This document shows, piece by piece, positions 34,099 to 44,348 of a DNA stretch of 64,000 bases. The translations under genes were made by a program, and so were the position numbers. Each line of letters begins with the position of its first letter. The stretch's first letter is position 1. Where the stretch lies: the NCBI GenBank assembly GCA_022570795.1, contig JAKUDP010000025.1, forward strand, positions 449,001 through 513,000, read 5' to 3'. This stretch comes from Sphaerulina vaccinii (taxonomy: Eukaryota > Ascomycota > Dothideomycetes > Mycosphaerellales > Mycosphaerellaceae). Below the pieces are notes generated by a model that was not told where the DNA came from, made no database searches, and worked only from the letters and a program-made list of their open reading frames with translations.

Positions 34099-34608
34099 TT
34101 ACCACCCCGGGCAGTTGAAGCCATTGATATCTGCAAATTCGCTCGTCAAGTCCTTGTTCAAGCCGGGCTCCTTGTTCCTGCCCGCATTGAATTGCAGCTT
34201 CAGATATCCTCGTCCTTCTTTGCCAGTGCCTTTGGTCGGATCGTTCACACACTTCCACGCGTTGACACGTTCTTCCTCTGTCAACTTCTCCTTGATAGTT
34301 GCGCATCTTGATGAATCGTAGTCCACGCCAATGATGATGGTGTAAGAAATGAAGAACCAATTGTCGATGGCTTTGCACGACTGATGGCCTTGTTCGATCA
34401 GCCCCGGGGCAGTAGCGTTCGTACTGGACTCTCCAGTAAACCAGTGCTTAGTCGAGTCCCAAGCATTCTCGACTCCATCGGTAGCTTCATGGTAGGCGTT
34501 CTCCGCACCAGTCTCGATATCTCGCACATGATGCGGCATCGGAGTCGCAAGGGTTTGATATGACAGCAGCGCAAGCACTGAGCCGCAGAGGAGGGTAATG
34601 AATCGCAT
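34099..34608 (-). CDS. Small secreted protein, effector-like
   Basis: The gene is a single exon of 169 aa. A signal peptide (MRFITLLCGSVLALLSYQTLA) is followed by an amphipathic acidic helix (ETGAENAYHEATDGVENAWD). The mature region then has exactly four cysteines (SCKAID, SRCATI, WKCVND, NCPGW). There is one N-glycosylation sequon (NAT). Size, secretion and even cysteine count are typical of effector candidates in plant-associated fungi, but I recognise no family. The gene is intact, unlike several of its secreted neighbours. Confidence 0.75.
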   Translation of the reverse strand: MRFITLLCGSVLALLSYQTLATPMPHHVRDIETGAENAYHEATDGVENAWDSTKHWFTGESSTNATAPGLIEQGHQSCKAIDNWFFISYTIIIGVDYDSSRCATIKEKLTEEERVNAWKCVNDPTKGTGKEGRGYLKLQFNAGRNKEPGLNKDLTSEFADINGFNCPGW

Positions 34609-34850
34609 GCCTGAATATACATCTGTTTGAGCTCGCGATACTTCATGAAGTCAGGCAGCGGAGCACTTACTGACTGAGACTGAAGATTGGTAATTCGGAT
34701 AACAGTTCAAGCACTGTAAGTAGACGTGGCTGATTTTGGTTGCTCGGTAGGCAAGATATACCCTGAGCATCAGATCTTGTGGTCAGAGAGTCACTGAGAA
34801 ATGGCGGGAGACCACCAGCAATCGTCCAATGACCAGTCCAGCAGATAAGG

Positions 34851-35915
34851 TCACGCAGCAGCAGCTTTGGGCGGCTTTCGATTGAACTGCACAGCCTTGT
34901 GACCTTTCTCTTTCCCTGGACCGGATCCATGTCCATCTGACCAGCAACTGTGGCAGTAGAGGTCACCATCACAACCGAGGCATCGCAGTTCACCATCTTC
35001 ATTGCATATACAGCACCAAGAATCGATGTCCTCGTCAGTGTAGGTTGGCAGATTGGTCTTGTTTTTAGGTTTCAGCGATGCGACAACCTTTGGTTTTGAG
35101 GACGGTGCAGAAGTGGGTGTTGAAGGTAGACCTAGACTGCCCATGCCGAGCTTTGAGAATCGTGCTTCGAGCTCGCTGTCCTCGTATGTGGGTGGCTCAT
35201 GGTCCGCAGAGGTGGGGACCTCTTTGATGTGCGATGGAGTCGAGGGTAGATTAAGGCTATCATGCTTCGCTGCTGGATTTTGAGGGCTGGGTTCCTGCTC
35301 CGACTCGTCCTCATCGCCACCGCCGTACTTCTTCTCAATTTCCAGCTCTGCCAAGACGCGTGCAATGTAGTCACCGGCCTCAGCTTCGTCGAGCTGGTTA
35401 TCGGACTTCTTTGAAGCGCTGTCATGAGCATCTTCGTGAACCTCATGCTCGCCGAGATCGTGGTCATCAGCCTGTGCGGCAGAAACATGGTCAGTCTCCT
35501 TCGGCAGGGCACTTTGGGCTTCCTTGAGCAGGGCTTGAACACTCTTCGGCTCCTCGGGATCCAGTCTCCATTGGCCATCAGCTTCGAGCTCAGCTAGGAG
35601 GTCTTCCACACTCTGCTCATCGCCATCTTGCTGCTGCCAGTTCCTGATTGGATCATGCTCGCCTGCAGTGTCATTTTGAGCCGGCTCAGCAGTTCGAGCT
35701 GGTGATGAGATAGCCGGCTGTACCTTCTTCAACGTACCGATCGGAGTTGGTGTGCCGCCCGATCGTAATGTCTTGAGTCTTTCAGCTAGCTTGTCCTCGA
35801 TGGTCTGCGGTTGAGACGTTTGCACGTCTATTGTGGGTACAGCTGGTTCCAAGCTGACAGATGACGGCTTCAGCGCATTCAACCGGGCGAGTAAGTCACC
35901 ATCATTGCTAGGCAT
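34851..35915 (-). CDS. ANCHR/ZFYVE19-like abscission checkpoint protein
   Basis: The protein is 354 aa, intronless, with the start at ATG 35913-35915 (upstream frame lacks an ATG). The N-terminus DLLARLNALKPSSVSL and a second block KLAERLKTLRSGGTPTP resemble the paired MIM-like helices of ANCHR. The acidic middle contains repeated helices (SVEDLLAELEADGQW, DYIARVLAELEIEKKY). The C-terminus is a cysteine-rich zinc-binding module (CCICNEDGELRCLGCDGDLYCHSCW). This order (short leucine-rich MIM helices, disordered acidic region, C-terminal B-box-like finger) matches the Abscission/NoCut checkpoint regulator family, which in animals binds CHMP4C and VPS4. The role in fungi is inference. Confidence 0.72.
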   Translation of the reverse strand: MPSNDGDLLARLNALKPSSVSLEPAVPTIDVQTSQPQTIEDKLAERLKTLRSGGTPTPIGTLKKVQPAISSPARTAEPAQNDTAGEHDPIRNWQQQDGDEQSVEDLLAELEADGQWRLDPEEPKSVQALLKEAQSALPKETDHVSAAQADDHDLGEHEVHEDAHDSASKKSDNQLDEAEAGDYIARVLAELEIEKKYGGGDEDESEQEPSPQNPAAKHDSLNLPSTPSHIKEVPTSADHEPPTYEDSELEARFSKLGMGSLGLPSTPTSAPSSKPKVVASLKPKNKTNLPTYTDEDIDSWCCICNEDGELRCLGCDGDLYCHSCWSDGHGSGPGKEKGHKAVQFNRKPPKAAAA

Positions 35916-36773
35916 ACTGTCAAACGATGGACATTGATGGTTTTGACATATGGGAGGAGAATCGGGGAGCAAGGTGAGGCAGGAGCGAATGGGTGCCAAG
36001 GGATGACGTAAGCGCGTGTGTATTGGACAGCATCTTTCGCTCTTCCTGCCCTTCTCTTCTTCTGTCCTCAACCATCATTGTCTTTTCTCATCATCGTTCT
36101 GGAGTTGATGAAAGGCACCCAGCATTACTCTCATCGCAGTGGGCGTGCTTCTTCAAGCTCGGACCTCGTCTCGATCGCGTCAGGCTTTCCTCTGGTGTAA
36201 CTGATTTCACATCATTCCAAGCCTCCTTCACAACTGCATGATGTGATTTACGACTGTATTCATTGAATTTACTCAAGACCTGCAGATCCGTAGACTCACG
36301 CGATCTTGGGAGGCTGAGGGTTGGTCCCGGCACGGCTACGACGACGCCGTAGTACTTGGCGATGTTGAAGTGAGAAGAAGTGTGCAAGAATGGATCATTG
36401 CCAAGTTGTAGCTGAGAGAATGACAATCTCGTAGCTTACAAGGAGCTGCAAGAGATCGTACATCTTACGCCACGACTTCAACAAGTGCGCAGTGAATAGC
36501 TCCTTCGATCCTGGAATGACAGCGAGCAGCTCAAGTCCTGCAAGCGAAGAGAATCCACATACGCTAACACATATTGCAGTTGCTATTTCTAGATGACAGA
36601 CCCACCTGAAGCCTCAGCTTTCCTACTTTGGACTTACATATGGACTTTTCTCGTGTGCTTGAAATCCTTCAGCATTCCTTGTCCTACCTACAGGTCCAGC
36701 TCTGTGTCACTATCTCGCCATATAAGTACAAACGACCCGGACTTCCTAAATCATCTCCTCCAAGCACATCACA
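35916..36773. promoter_or_regulatory. Divergent intergenic region with TATA box
   Basis: The region separates the ANCHR-like gene (minus) from a secreted gene (plus). A TATA-type CCATATAAGTAC at 36718-36729 sits 45 bp before the ATG at 36774. On the minus strand a stretch near 36420-36090 is open (HFNIAKYYGVVVAVPGPT), but it has no ATG and I could not build a gene from it. Confidence 0.45.
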
Positions 36774-37550
36774 ATGCACACCTCAACCCTCACCAGCTGT
36801 ACGCTCCTCACCATTCTTGCGAGCGTGGTCGCCCAAGATCTCTCTTCATCAAACACCTTCGCCCTCTATCCCTACATAACCTCCGGCAACCTGACGGGCC
36901 CCTACCCCAACTCAGCAATCCTCGGCACTCCTCTGACAACCAACAGTGGACGCTCCTCAGGCTCTTACACCACAGATTGCTTCAACAGATTTGTCTTCAC
37001 TGACTATGTCCCTACACATTGTTACTCCGGCCAAGACCAGTGCGGCGCTGGAAGATGGTCCTTAAATGACACCAATCCTGATCCGGATTGCAAAACTTTG
37101 GTGACTTACGGAGCTGGATTCTCGAGTATGTTGATTGCCGGTCCAGACGATGTTGATAAATTGGGGAGGAGAGATGTTGGTTGGACGTCGAGTTCGTGCG
37201 AAGATCATACTGGGACTCCTGGGTTTAGTATTGCAACTTCTGATGCTGAAGGGGTTCTGTATGTACGGTATGATAACCAGGCTGATGAGGCTGATGTCTT
37301 TGGGACGTTCTTCACTTGTTGGGTTGATGGCGAGATCTATGGGCCGAAAGTGTTCTACAGGAATGCAGGTGGCAGTACGCCGGAAGGGTGTGCTGAGGTT
37401 TTGCTTGTGCCAAGATGGTGAGTTGTTGGGCTTGTGGTACTGATGCGTTGGTCAGATGCTAACAAAAGTTGTAGTACGGCTGATGAGGCATTGGCTACTG
37501 CACCTGTGACAAGTCAGTGTTATCAGGGAGGAGTACCTGCTTCTTCATGA
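36774..37550 (+). CDS. Secreted cysteine-rich protein
   Basis: The protein is 239 aa from exons 36774-37417 and 37475-37550. Intron GTGAGT...AGTTGTAG joins PR to CTADEALATAPVTSQCYQ; without it the protein would stop at a TGA inside the donor. A signal peptide (MHTSTLTSCTLLTILASVVAQ) is followed by a mature domain with nine cysteines and several aromatic/Gly motifs (FNRFVFTDYVPTHCYSGQDQ, VLYVRYDNQADEADVFGTFF). There are sequons at NLT and NDT. I do not recognise the family. It may be a cell-wall or apoplastic protein. Confidence 0.78.
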
Positions 37551-37865
37551 AGGGGTTGCTTCAACAAGTGTGGCTATCTTGCGGTGGTTTGAAGCATGTC
37601 GAGGAGAGTCGTCGTCGACTCGTCTTCTTCGGCAAGACCTTGGTTGAACTTGTAGCTACGCACTTACGCTATGCCGGCACGGAAGTCGTAGATTGTTCGG
37701 ATCTTGATGAGTTGCGTACGGCAATCATCTTGATAGCTGCAACAGGATGCACATCGGCGCTTGATAAGAGATTGGTAGGAGAGTCCGCTAAGGGATTAGA
37801 CATTCCAGAGTAACCGAAGCTGGGTTCATGTAGTCGCGTGCCCTTGATTTCTCCCATCAAAGCAC

Positions 37866-38347
37866 CTACTGTACATAGCTTCCCCACTGACTCAACATCC
37901 ATCCCATCGTGATCGTACTGACGAACACTGGACTCGCCAACCCTCTACTCCACTTCGCAGTGCCAAACACGAGCCATTCGCTGAAGAAGTGTGCGAAAGC
38001 AATTCCGTAAGTCCAGAGACATAATTCGTACACTTTTGGGTCGTTGATGTTGTAGGCAGCGTAGAGTCGTACGATACTTGATAGGGCCGTCCAAGTGCCG
38101 AAAGTCCTTGCACTGAGCTCATTGACTGGAGATGCGTTCTTGTCGGTTTTGTATGGCTTCCCAGAGTAGACTTCTTTGGATCCCGCGAGTGAGCGATAGC
38201 ATTGGACTGTGTTGCCGATGGAGACTATGGCGATCTGGGATATCATGTCAGTGTAGAGGTGTGGGTCAGGAGAGGAGGACGCACAAAGAGAAGCCATTTG
38301 GGCAGGTAGCCTTCTGATTGAGGGAGATAGGCTGTTAAAGAGGACAT
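37866..38347 (-). CDS. ERG28: ERG28 ergosterol biosynthesis scaffold
   Basis: This ER membrane scaffold tethers the C-4 demethylation enzymes (Erg25/26/27) and Erg6. The protein is 143 aa from exons 38285-38347 and 37866-38234; the intron has a GTGCGT donor and an ATATCCCAG acceptor. The conserved N-terminal motif GYLPKWLLF is followed by IVSIGNTVQCYRSL, then VNELSARTFGTWTALSSIVRLYAAYN, and a late helix with FHFGSE-like IAFAHFFSEWLVFGT. The protein has four hydrophobic segments. Yeast Erg28 is 148 aa. It is divergently transcribed with the ketoacyl-CoA reductase gene, 150 bp between start codons. Confidence 0.94.
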
Positions 38348-38497
38348 CTTGACTTGAATATGTGTTGTTTGATGTTTCGGTGCTGGGAGTGAGACGCGAA
38401 GTGGGAAGGAGAGGCGTCCCAACGGTTTCTGTTCTTGGAAACAACCTCATCAACTCCATCTCAGTACCACTCCTTCTTCTCTCACTACACAGCAAAG
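38348..38497. promoter_or_regulatory. 150-bp bidirectional promoter of ERG28 and ketoacyl-CoA reductase
   Basis: The start codons of two ER lipid genes on opposite strands are only 150 bp apart, so their transcription must share this space. I see no convincing sterol-regulatory element by eye. Confidence 0.6.
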
Positions 38498-39546
38498 ATG
38501 GCGTCCGCAATACCAATTGACGTCTACACTGCTCCAACAACCCAGATATTCGCAGCAATCGGGTTGATTTGGCTGTCTCTGAAGATTTTCTCGTTCTGGC
38601 GACTGATTGCTTCTCTGTTCATCTTGCCCGGCACAAGCGTATGCAGTTAATCTTACCTCACTGTCTGTTACACACTAACACGGCATTCCAGTTAAGCACA
38701 TTCGGCAAGAAAGGCACGTGGGCAATCGTGACAGGCGCCTCGGACGGCATCGGCAAAGAGTACGCTCTCCAACTCGCAGCCAAAGGTTTCAACATCCTCC
38801 TCGTCTCTCGAACACAATCGAAACTCGAAACTCTCGCCACCGAAATCCAACAGAAGTACAATGTACAAACAAAATTATATGCTATGGACTTCGCAGCGAA
38901 TAAAGATGCGGACTTTGCCAACCTGAAGACTTTGGTGGAAGAGTTGGATGTTTCCATCCTGATCAACAATGTGGGACAGAGTCACAATATTCCTGTTCCT
39001 TTTGCAGAAACGCCGGAGAAAGAGATGAAGGACATCATTACGATCAACTGCTTCGGTACATTGAGAGTTACACAGATTGTCGTCCCGGGCATGGTGAAGA
39101 GGAAACGCGGTCTCATCCTGACAATGGCTTCGTTCGGTGGTATCATGCCTACACCACTCCTTGCGACCTACAGTGGAAGCAAAGCCTTCCTGCAACAATG
39201 GTCCACAGCTCTAAGCGGAGAGCTCGCGTCGTCGAATGTGCAAGTTCAGCTTGTACAGAGTTATCTGGTTACATCTGCTATGTCAAAGATCAGGAGGTCC
39301 TCGGCTTTGATCCCGAATCCCAAGCAATTCGTGAGAGCTGCGCTAGGTAAGATTGGAAGGAGCGGAGGCGCGCAGGGAATCGCGGCTACCAGCACGCCTT
39401 ACTGGTCACATGGGATCATGCACTGGGCGGTAGCTACATTCGCAGGAACGATGAATGGCGTGGTCCTGAGCTTCAACAAGAAGATGCATGTGGACATCAG
39501 GAAACGTGCGTTGAGGAAAGCGGAGCGCGATGCGAAGAAGGCATAA
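38498..39546 (+). CDS. IFA38: Very-long-chain 3-oxoacyl-CoA reductase
   Basis: This is an ER enzyme that reduces 3-ketoacyl-CoA with NADPH in very-long-chain fatty acid elongation and sphingolipid supply. Exons 38498-38638 and 38692-39546 give 331 aa (yeast Ifa38 is 347). A transmembrane segment (TTQIFAAIGLIWLSLKIFSF) precedes the short-chain-dehydrogenase fold. Motifs are TGASDGIG (cofactor), NNVGQS, a catalytic Ser in LTMASFGG, and YSGSK (Tyr/Lys pair). The C-terminus RDAKKA resembles a dilysine ER-retention signal. Its partner across the promoter is ERG28. Confidence 0.94.
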
Positions 39547-39964
39547 AGCAACAACAGTACAGTAATGCTAAGAAGCTTGGCGGAGTCGCACGGCACCATT
39601 ACCATGGCACTGAACCACTTGCCACGTGCCCGATCCAATTGACATCAGAACACTTGGACTGTACAGCGCGATTACATTGACCTTCACAATAACATCCGCC
39701 AACAGCTCGCGGACAGTTACGGAGGACCTGATGCCACCATGGACCACGCGCCACTATCAACATTTCCTAGCGTTTGAAGCATCAAGAGTGCCTGGGGCAT
39801 GCAGGCTGTTGCCGAGCCTTGCCGCCGCACCGCTGCAGGTACCTTTAATCGAGTTTAGTCGACATCACACGAGCACGTTCATCTAAAGACACGCTAACAG
39901 TCACATAGCCTGCACGCTAAACTTAACACATATATCTCTTGTGCCTCGCTATACCATTTGAAGG
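39547..39964. other. Intergenic region with a short relic
   Basis: At 39738-39770 the DNA reads CATGGACCACGCGCCACTAT, similar to CATGGACCTCTCGCCACTAC at 41964. Their upstream flanks are also alike, so the two sites are short homologous relics. Confidence 0.4.
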
Positions 39965-41416
39965 ATGTTCTTGCGAAGCATGTCCTTCCGATTTCTTCGA
40001 CCTGTTCTTGCGCACCGCACGACATACATGCGTTTTCGACCGGTGTCTTCAGGTCGTTGGCTCCAGAACACGCACGGTCGATCAATCTCGCCAGCAAGGC
40101 AATTCGCCGCAGATGGCCCAAGAGTCCTGGACGAAAAGTTCGAAGAGGAAAATTGGGGATGGTACAGCGCAGATGCGTTTTACCCGATCCAAATAGGCGA
40201 GATACTTCAATCACGGTATCAAGTGCTTGGAAAGCTGGGCTATGGCGCGTACTCCACTTCATGGCTAGGATATGACCTCTAGTATGTGCTTTGGTGTGCA
40301 TACCTTTGACGCCAAATGATACTGACATGCTACGCGCAGTGCACATCGCTACGTTACACTGAAGGTCTGCAGACAAGGAAGCAAATCCGCGAAACGAGAG
40401 GTCGCCGCATACAAGCATTTTGATTCCTTCAATACGGCACATCTAGGTGCGCTGGCCATTCGTGAGTTACTCGACACATTTGCAATCACAGTACCTACCG
40501 GTGAACACCTATGCTTTGTTTATGAGCCACTCGGGATGAGTCTAGAGACTCTTGCGTTTCTGATGCCTGGAAAACACTTGCCCGAAGATGCTTTAAAGTC
40601 AGTACTGAAATACTTGCTATTGGCTCTCGATTTCCTGCATAGCGAAGGCAAGATGATACATACAGGTGAGACGACTTCTTGCTATGTCTCGATGCTCCGT
40701 TAACCTTCTTATCGCAGATCTGCAAGCAGCTCATCTTCAACTACGAGTCAATGATGACAGCGTCTTCGAAAACTACGAGAGCGATGAGCTGCATGATCCG
40801 AGACCTCGGAAGGTCGATGGAAAACGAATAATTTATCAATCAAGACGCCTGACCCTTCCAACAGCGGCTGGTCATATCATACTGTGCGATCTTGGCGAAG
40901 CCCGATTGAGCAAGGCAACCTACACGGATGATATACAGCTTTATGTCTACCGAGCGCCAGAGGTGATATTGGAGATGCCATGGTCATACGAAGCGGACAT
41001 TTGGAATGTCGGAGTATTGGTATGGCAATAGCGCAGTGTGGTCCCGTATGCAGGCTAATGATTCACCGTCATCACAGATCTGGGACATTTTGGAGAACCG
41101 GCAGCTCTTCAGCGCTCAGGGTCCAAGCGGCGAGCACTTGAGCCTATTTCACCTCGCGGAGATGTATGCCATGCTTGGCCCACCACCATTGGACTACCTG
41201 CAACGATCGGAGACATCGTGGAAGTACTTCGAAAAAGACGGCGCATGGAAGGACCTGGCTCCAATTCCAGCCACATCACTGGAAGCGTCAGTGACACATC
41301 TGAGTGAGCCTAGTAAGAAGCGATTCTTGAACTTCATCGGCCGCATGTTGCAGTGGAAACCCGAGTTGAGATCTTCAGCGAAGCAGCTCCTTGAGGATCC
41401 CTGGCTCAACGAGTGA
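39965..41416 (+). CDS. SRPK-like protein kinase
   Basis: The protein is 427 aa from exons 39965-40281, 40340-40665, 40718-41019 and 41078-41416, all phase-consistent. Kinase elements in order are the Gly-loop LGKLGYGAYSTSWL, VTLKV (VAIK lysine), a catalytic loop reading HTDLQAAHLQL, DLGEAR in place of DFG, the YRAPEVIL APE motif, and DIWNVGVL. The N-terminal WYSADAFYPIQIGEILQSRY is typical of the fungal SRPK-like family. Catalytic-loop HTDLQ replaces HRDLK: the aspartate is kept and the lysine is Gln, a change common in this fungal clade. The first 40 residues are Arg-rich and could direct the protein to mitochondria. The substrate is unknown. Confidence 0.88.
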
Positions 41417-42150
41417 CGGGGCTATGCGTAGAATCTCTCAGACGTAGTCCCAGAACAGATCGATTTATCGGCATGGTTCCAAAGTGCATCGGCTTGTTCT
41501 ATTCTTACGGCTCATTGCGTCCAAGACTTCAATAAAGGACTGTCATCAAGATGATATGTGCAGTGATTGTGCTTGTGAGAGGGAGACTGACGCAGAGAGA
41601 ATGGGCAGCTCTGGTCTCGGCATACATCAAGTGCCATTACGACCAATTCTCACCTCTCATGCTGGACTGGAAGATTCCGGTTGATGTGGGAAGTACGATT
41701 CCTCTGGTCTCGGCTTTGTGAGCAGCGCATATATTCATGATCCAGCTCATGGACATGGCGCAGACCCGCATCTTCGACTTGGCGGAGCCAAAGTACATCT
41801 GGCACTCAATCGTTCGCCACGTGGCCAACGCAACGTGTCTGTGACCTTCTAGAACGCCGAATCCAACGCGCTCATGTCGGCCGTTTACTGCATCTTCACC
41901 ACACCATCATCGTCTAGCAGCTCATTGATAGTTTCGAGAGACCTAATTCCATCCTGACGCTATCATGGACCTCTCGCCACTACCAGGACCTCCTGGTACA
42001 GATACAGCTTATCGCTATGTCTCGGTGAGTGCAGACACCTTTTCCGTGTTCATCAACTTCACTCTGCCTTACAACGTTTATGATGATGGCGGTAGAGCAG
42101 AGTAAAAAGCAAGCGGAGACGGAGTCTTAGCGAACACATCACACATACTG
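41417..42150. other. Intergenic region with an orphan first exon
   Basis: At 41965 an ATG opens MDLSPLPGPPGTDTAYRYVS, which ends at a GTGAGT donor. This looks like the first exon of a membrane-protein gene whose remainder is missing. Confidence 0.35.
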
Positions 42151-42840
42151 ATGACTTCTATACATCAACAGCGACCGAAGCCCTTCCCCTTTACTTCCCT
42201 CCCGCCCGAACTTCGCAATCGTATCTACGAACTCGTCCTACCCGAATCTCAGATTAGTCCCTACATCGTCATCGGGGGAAGACGGTCCAGGCCACGTCCC
42301 TATTCGATCTCGCAAGTGAGCCGCCTCTTACGAAAAGAGGCTTTAGCAGTTTACTTTGTCGAACACATCTTCTATATACGCGTAAGCCGACGTTCGGGAT
42401 ACGACATCGTACAAAAGTGGCTAGATGCACAGAATGAGTGTGCGATTCTCAACATCAAACAAGTTCACTTCAGACACGCTTCGAGTCGCGATCATGGAAG
42501 CGAACCACATAAGACTACGATTATCGTGGATATGTTGAAAGTTCCGAATGTTACAGCTAAGGAGTTTCGTGTGTGTCTGGATTGTCAAATTTGTAAAATA
42601 GTCGAGCGAGCTGTGGATAAGATGCAACTGGTCATCGATCGCCTTGAAGAAGAAGAAGAAGAATTGTCGGGAGAAAGAAAAAGACTAAGTAAAGCTGTCT
42701 TGCGAAAATTGATTACTCTCGCAGAGGGAATGTGTATACCGAAGGATGAGGAGATGACTGCCTTACTCATGGAAGAGATGGAACAGAATGTTGCGTTGGA
42801 TACACAGCTGGGCCAACTATCACTCGGTTCTACTATCTAG
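42151..42840 (+). CDS. 2EXR/F-box-like domain protein
   Basis: The protein is 229 aa, intronless. FPFTSLPPELRNRIYELVLP is the domain hallmark, followed by ISQVSRLLRKEALAVYFVEH. The second half has two C-x2-C-like cysteines (CLDCQIC) and a Glu-rich coiled helix (LEEEEEELSGERKRLS) from a GAA repeat at 42650-42665. The domain family is expanded in Dothideomycetes and mostly uncharacterised. The last bases overlap the 3' end of the small secreted gene on the other strand (tail-to-tail). Confidence 0.8.
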   Translation: MTSIHQQRPKPFPFTSLPPELRNRIYELVLPESQISPYIVIGGRRSRPRPYSISQVSRLLRKEALAVYFVEHIFYIRVSRRSGYDIVQKWLDAQNECAILNIKQVHFRHASSRDHGSEPHKTTIIVDMLKVPNVTAKEFRVCLDCQICKIVERAVDKMQLVIDRLEEEEEELSGERKRLSKAVLRKLITLAEGMCIPKDEEMTALLMEEMEQNVALDTQLGQLSLGSTI

Positions 42841-43135
42841 GTACACCACGACTCATCATTGCTCTTGGGGTAGCAGGCTGCGCCATCTCGTTCTGAAAGG
42901 ACATGTCAGCGGCTGCAATGGATCTGCATGATGCAGAAGCAAGACTTACGATAGTGCAAGGAATGGCTCTATCGACTCCTTGGCCATGGGCTACGCAAGT
43001 ACCGTAGGGAATCCAGGAGGATGGGACTTCTCAGGACCAGGTAATTTCGAAAGATTGTGCTTCCGTGACTGGAGAGGCATGGACCGAGACCAGGAAGGTC
43101 GCTGTGAGAGCGCAGATGGTGGTGAGGAAGAGCAT
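42833..43135 (-). pseudogene. Small secreted protein with in-frame TGA
   Basis: ATG 43133-43135 begins a signal peptide (MLFLTTICALTATFLVSVHA). After ITWS the frame has TGA (43031-43033) and then continues EVPSSWIPYGTCVAHGQGVD with two cysteines. A canonical 57-nt intron (GTAAGT...GCTGACATGTCCTTTCAG, about 42957-42901) follows and would give an ending NEMAQPATPRAMM. No GT-AG intron removes the TGA. Either TGG became TGA or the protein is only a 34-residue secreted peptide. The convergent neighbour at 42151 overlaps its last codons. Confidence 0.45.
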
Positions 43136-44348
43136 CTTGGAGGAATTTTGGGTTTTGATGAAGGAGGTTGTCGCTGTTCTTTGGATGTTGAGTTGATCTT
43201 GGGTAATATGGCATATGGCTGAGCTCTTATACATCCTCATGTCGACGAAAATGCCGCTTGTTCGGAGGCAAGAACATTGCCGACGTGGATACGAGCGTTG
43301 AAACACTGGTAATGGACAAGTTATGCTACCTCGACATGACGATCGTCTCTTCAGTCTCAGCATTGACCTCAGACCTTTCGACATTCTTGGCCTGGTCGAA
43401 TGGTCCACGAGGGCCTAGGAGACAATCCAGGACCTGTTCTCGCGCAGTCTACAATCTAAGCCAATGCTAAGAGGTCTTCTGCCGTTCTAGGGCGATCTTA
43501 TAATCTCAAAATCAAACCGTTCCTCGTTCATCGCGAAGCTTGACAGGCCGTGTCTTTGCCGGTAGACTTGAGCAGCTCGTAGGTCTATCCCGATGGCTTG
43601 TCATGCCAGATCGAAGTTCTGCCAGATCAAGTCCTGCACGCCAGATCTGGTGCGAAATGTCATATATCAGGCTCAATAGGACTTCGAGAGAGCCAAATCG
43701 ATATTGTGCGGCGTCAGAACGACAGAACGCATATAGATTGAGGAAGAAGCAGCCTTAGCGCTCAAGACGAGGCCGGGGAATTGATTATGGATTTTTGAAG
43801 AAGTGCAAACATGGCTTAGCGCCGGCTGTAGCCGTACTGCTGCGATAGGTGAATCAAGCCGATTCTGGCCCTGATCATGACCCCGAGCACCCCTAAGCCT
43901 CCCTCGCTGTGATCCTTCACGCCTCCATTGCGTCTCATGATGTTCGTGGGCGACAACAATGTCAGGACCAGAGCTTTTCAAACGTGGACGTTCAGACATG
44001 TCGTGCCGAGACCGAGCCAATTCAGCCTAAATTTACTTCCACCCCCGAATCAGCTTCAACGTCAACGTCACACATCGGCAACCGTACCAACAACATCGTA
44101 TTCGTCCTTGGGGTTATCGGACGCCTCCCAATGTCCCTCCACAGCTCGTCTGGTGGGGGTCTGAAGCTCGAAATTTGGAGCCGATACTGTGGCATTGCTT
44201 GTGTTATGCGAGCTCATTCATGTACCTGTCGATCTACTGAGAGAGTGAGTGAGTGAGTGAGATTTTCTCTCGTACCTCATTATACCATCAACAGCGCTGC
44301 TTGTCTGCCTGTCTACCTCACAGCCTTACAGCATAGGACACAACGAAG
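43136..44348. other. Intergenic region
   Basis: No supportable gene is seen. A GAGT/GTGA tetranucleotide run lies at 44239-44262, upstream of the fuconate dehydratase gene. Confidence 0.5.
44239..44262. repeat. Microsatellite (GAGT)n
   Basis: About five tetranucleotide units follow a GAGA run. Confidence 0.85.
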
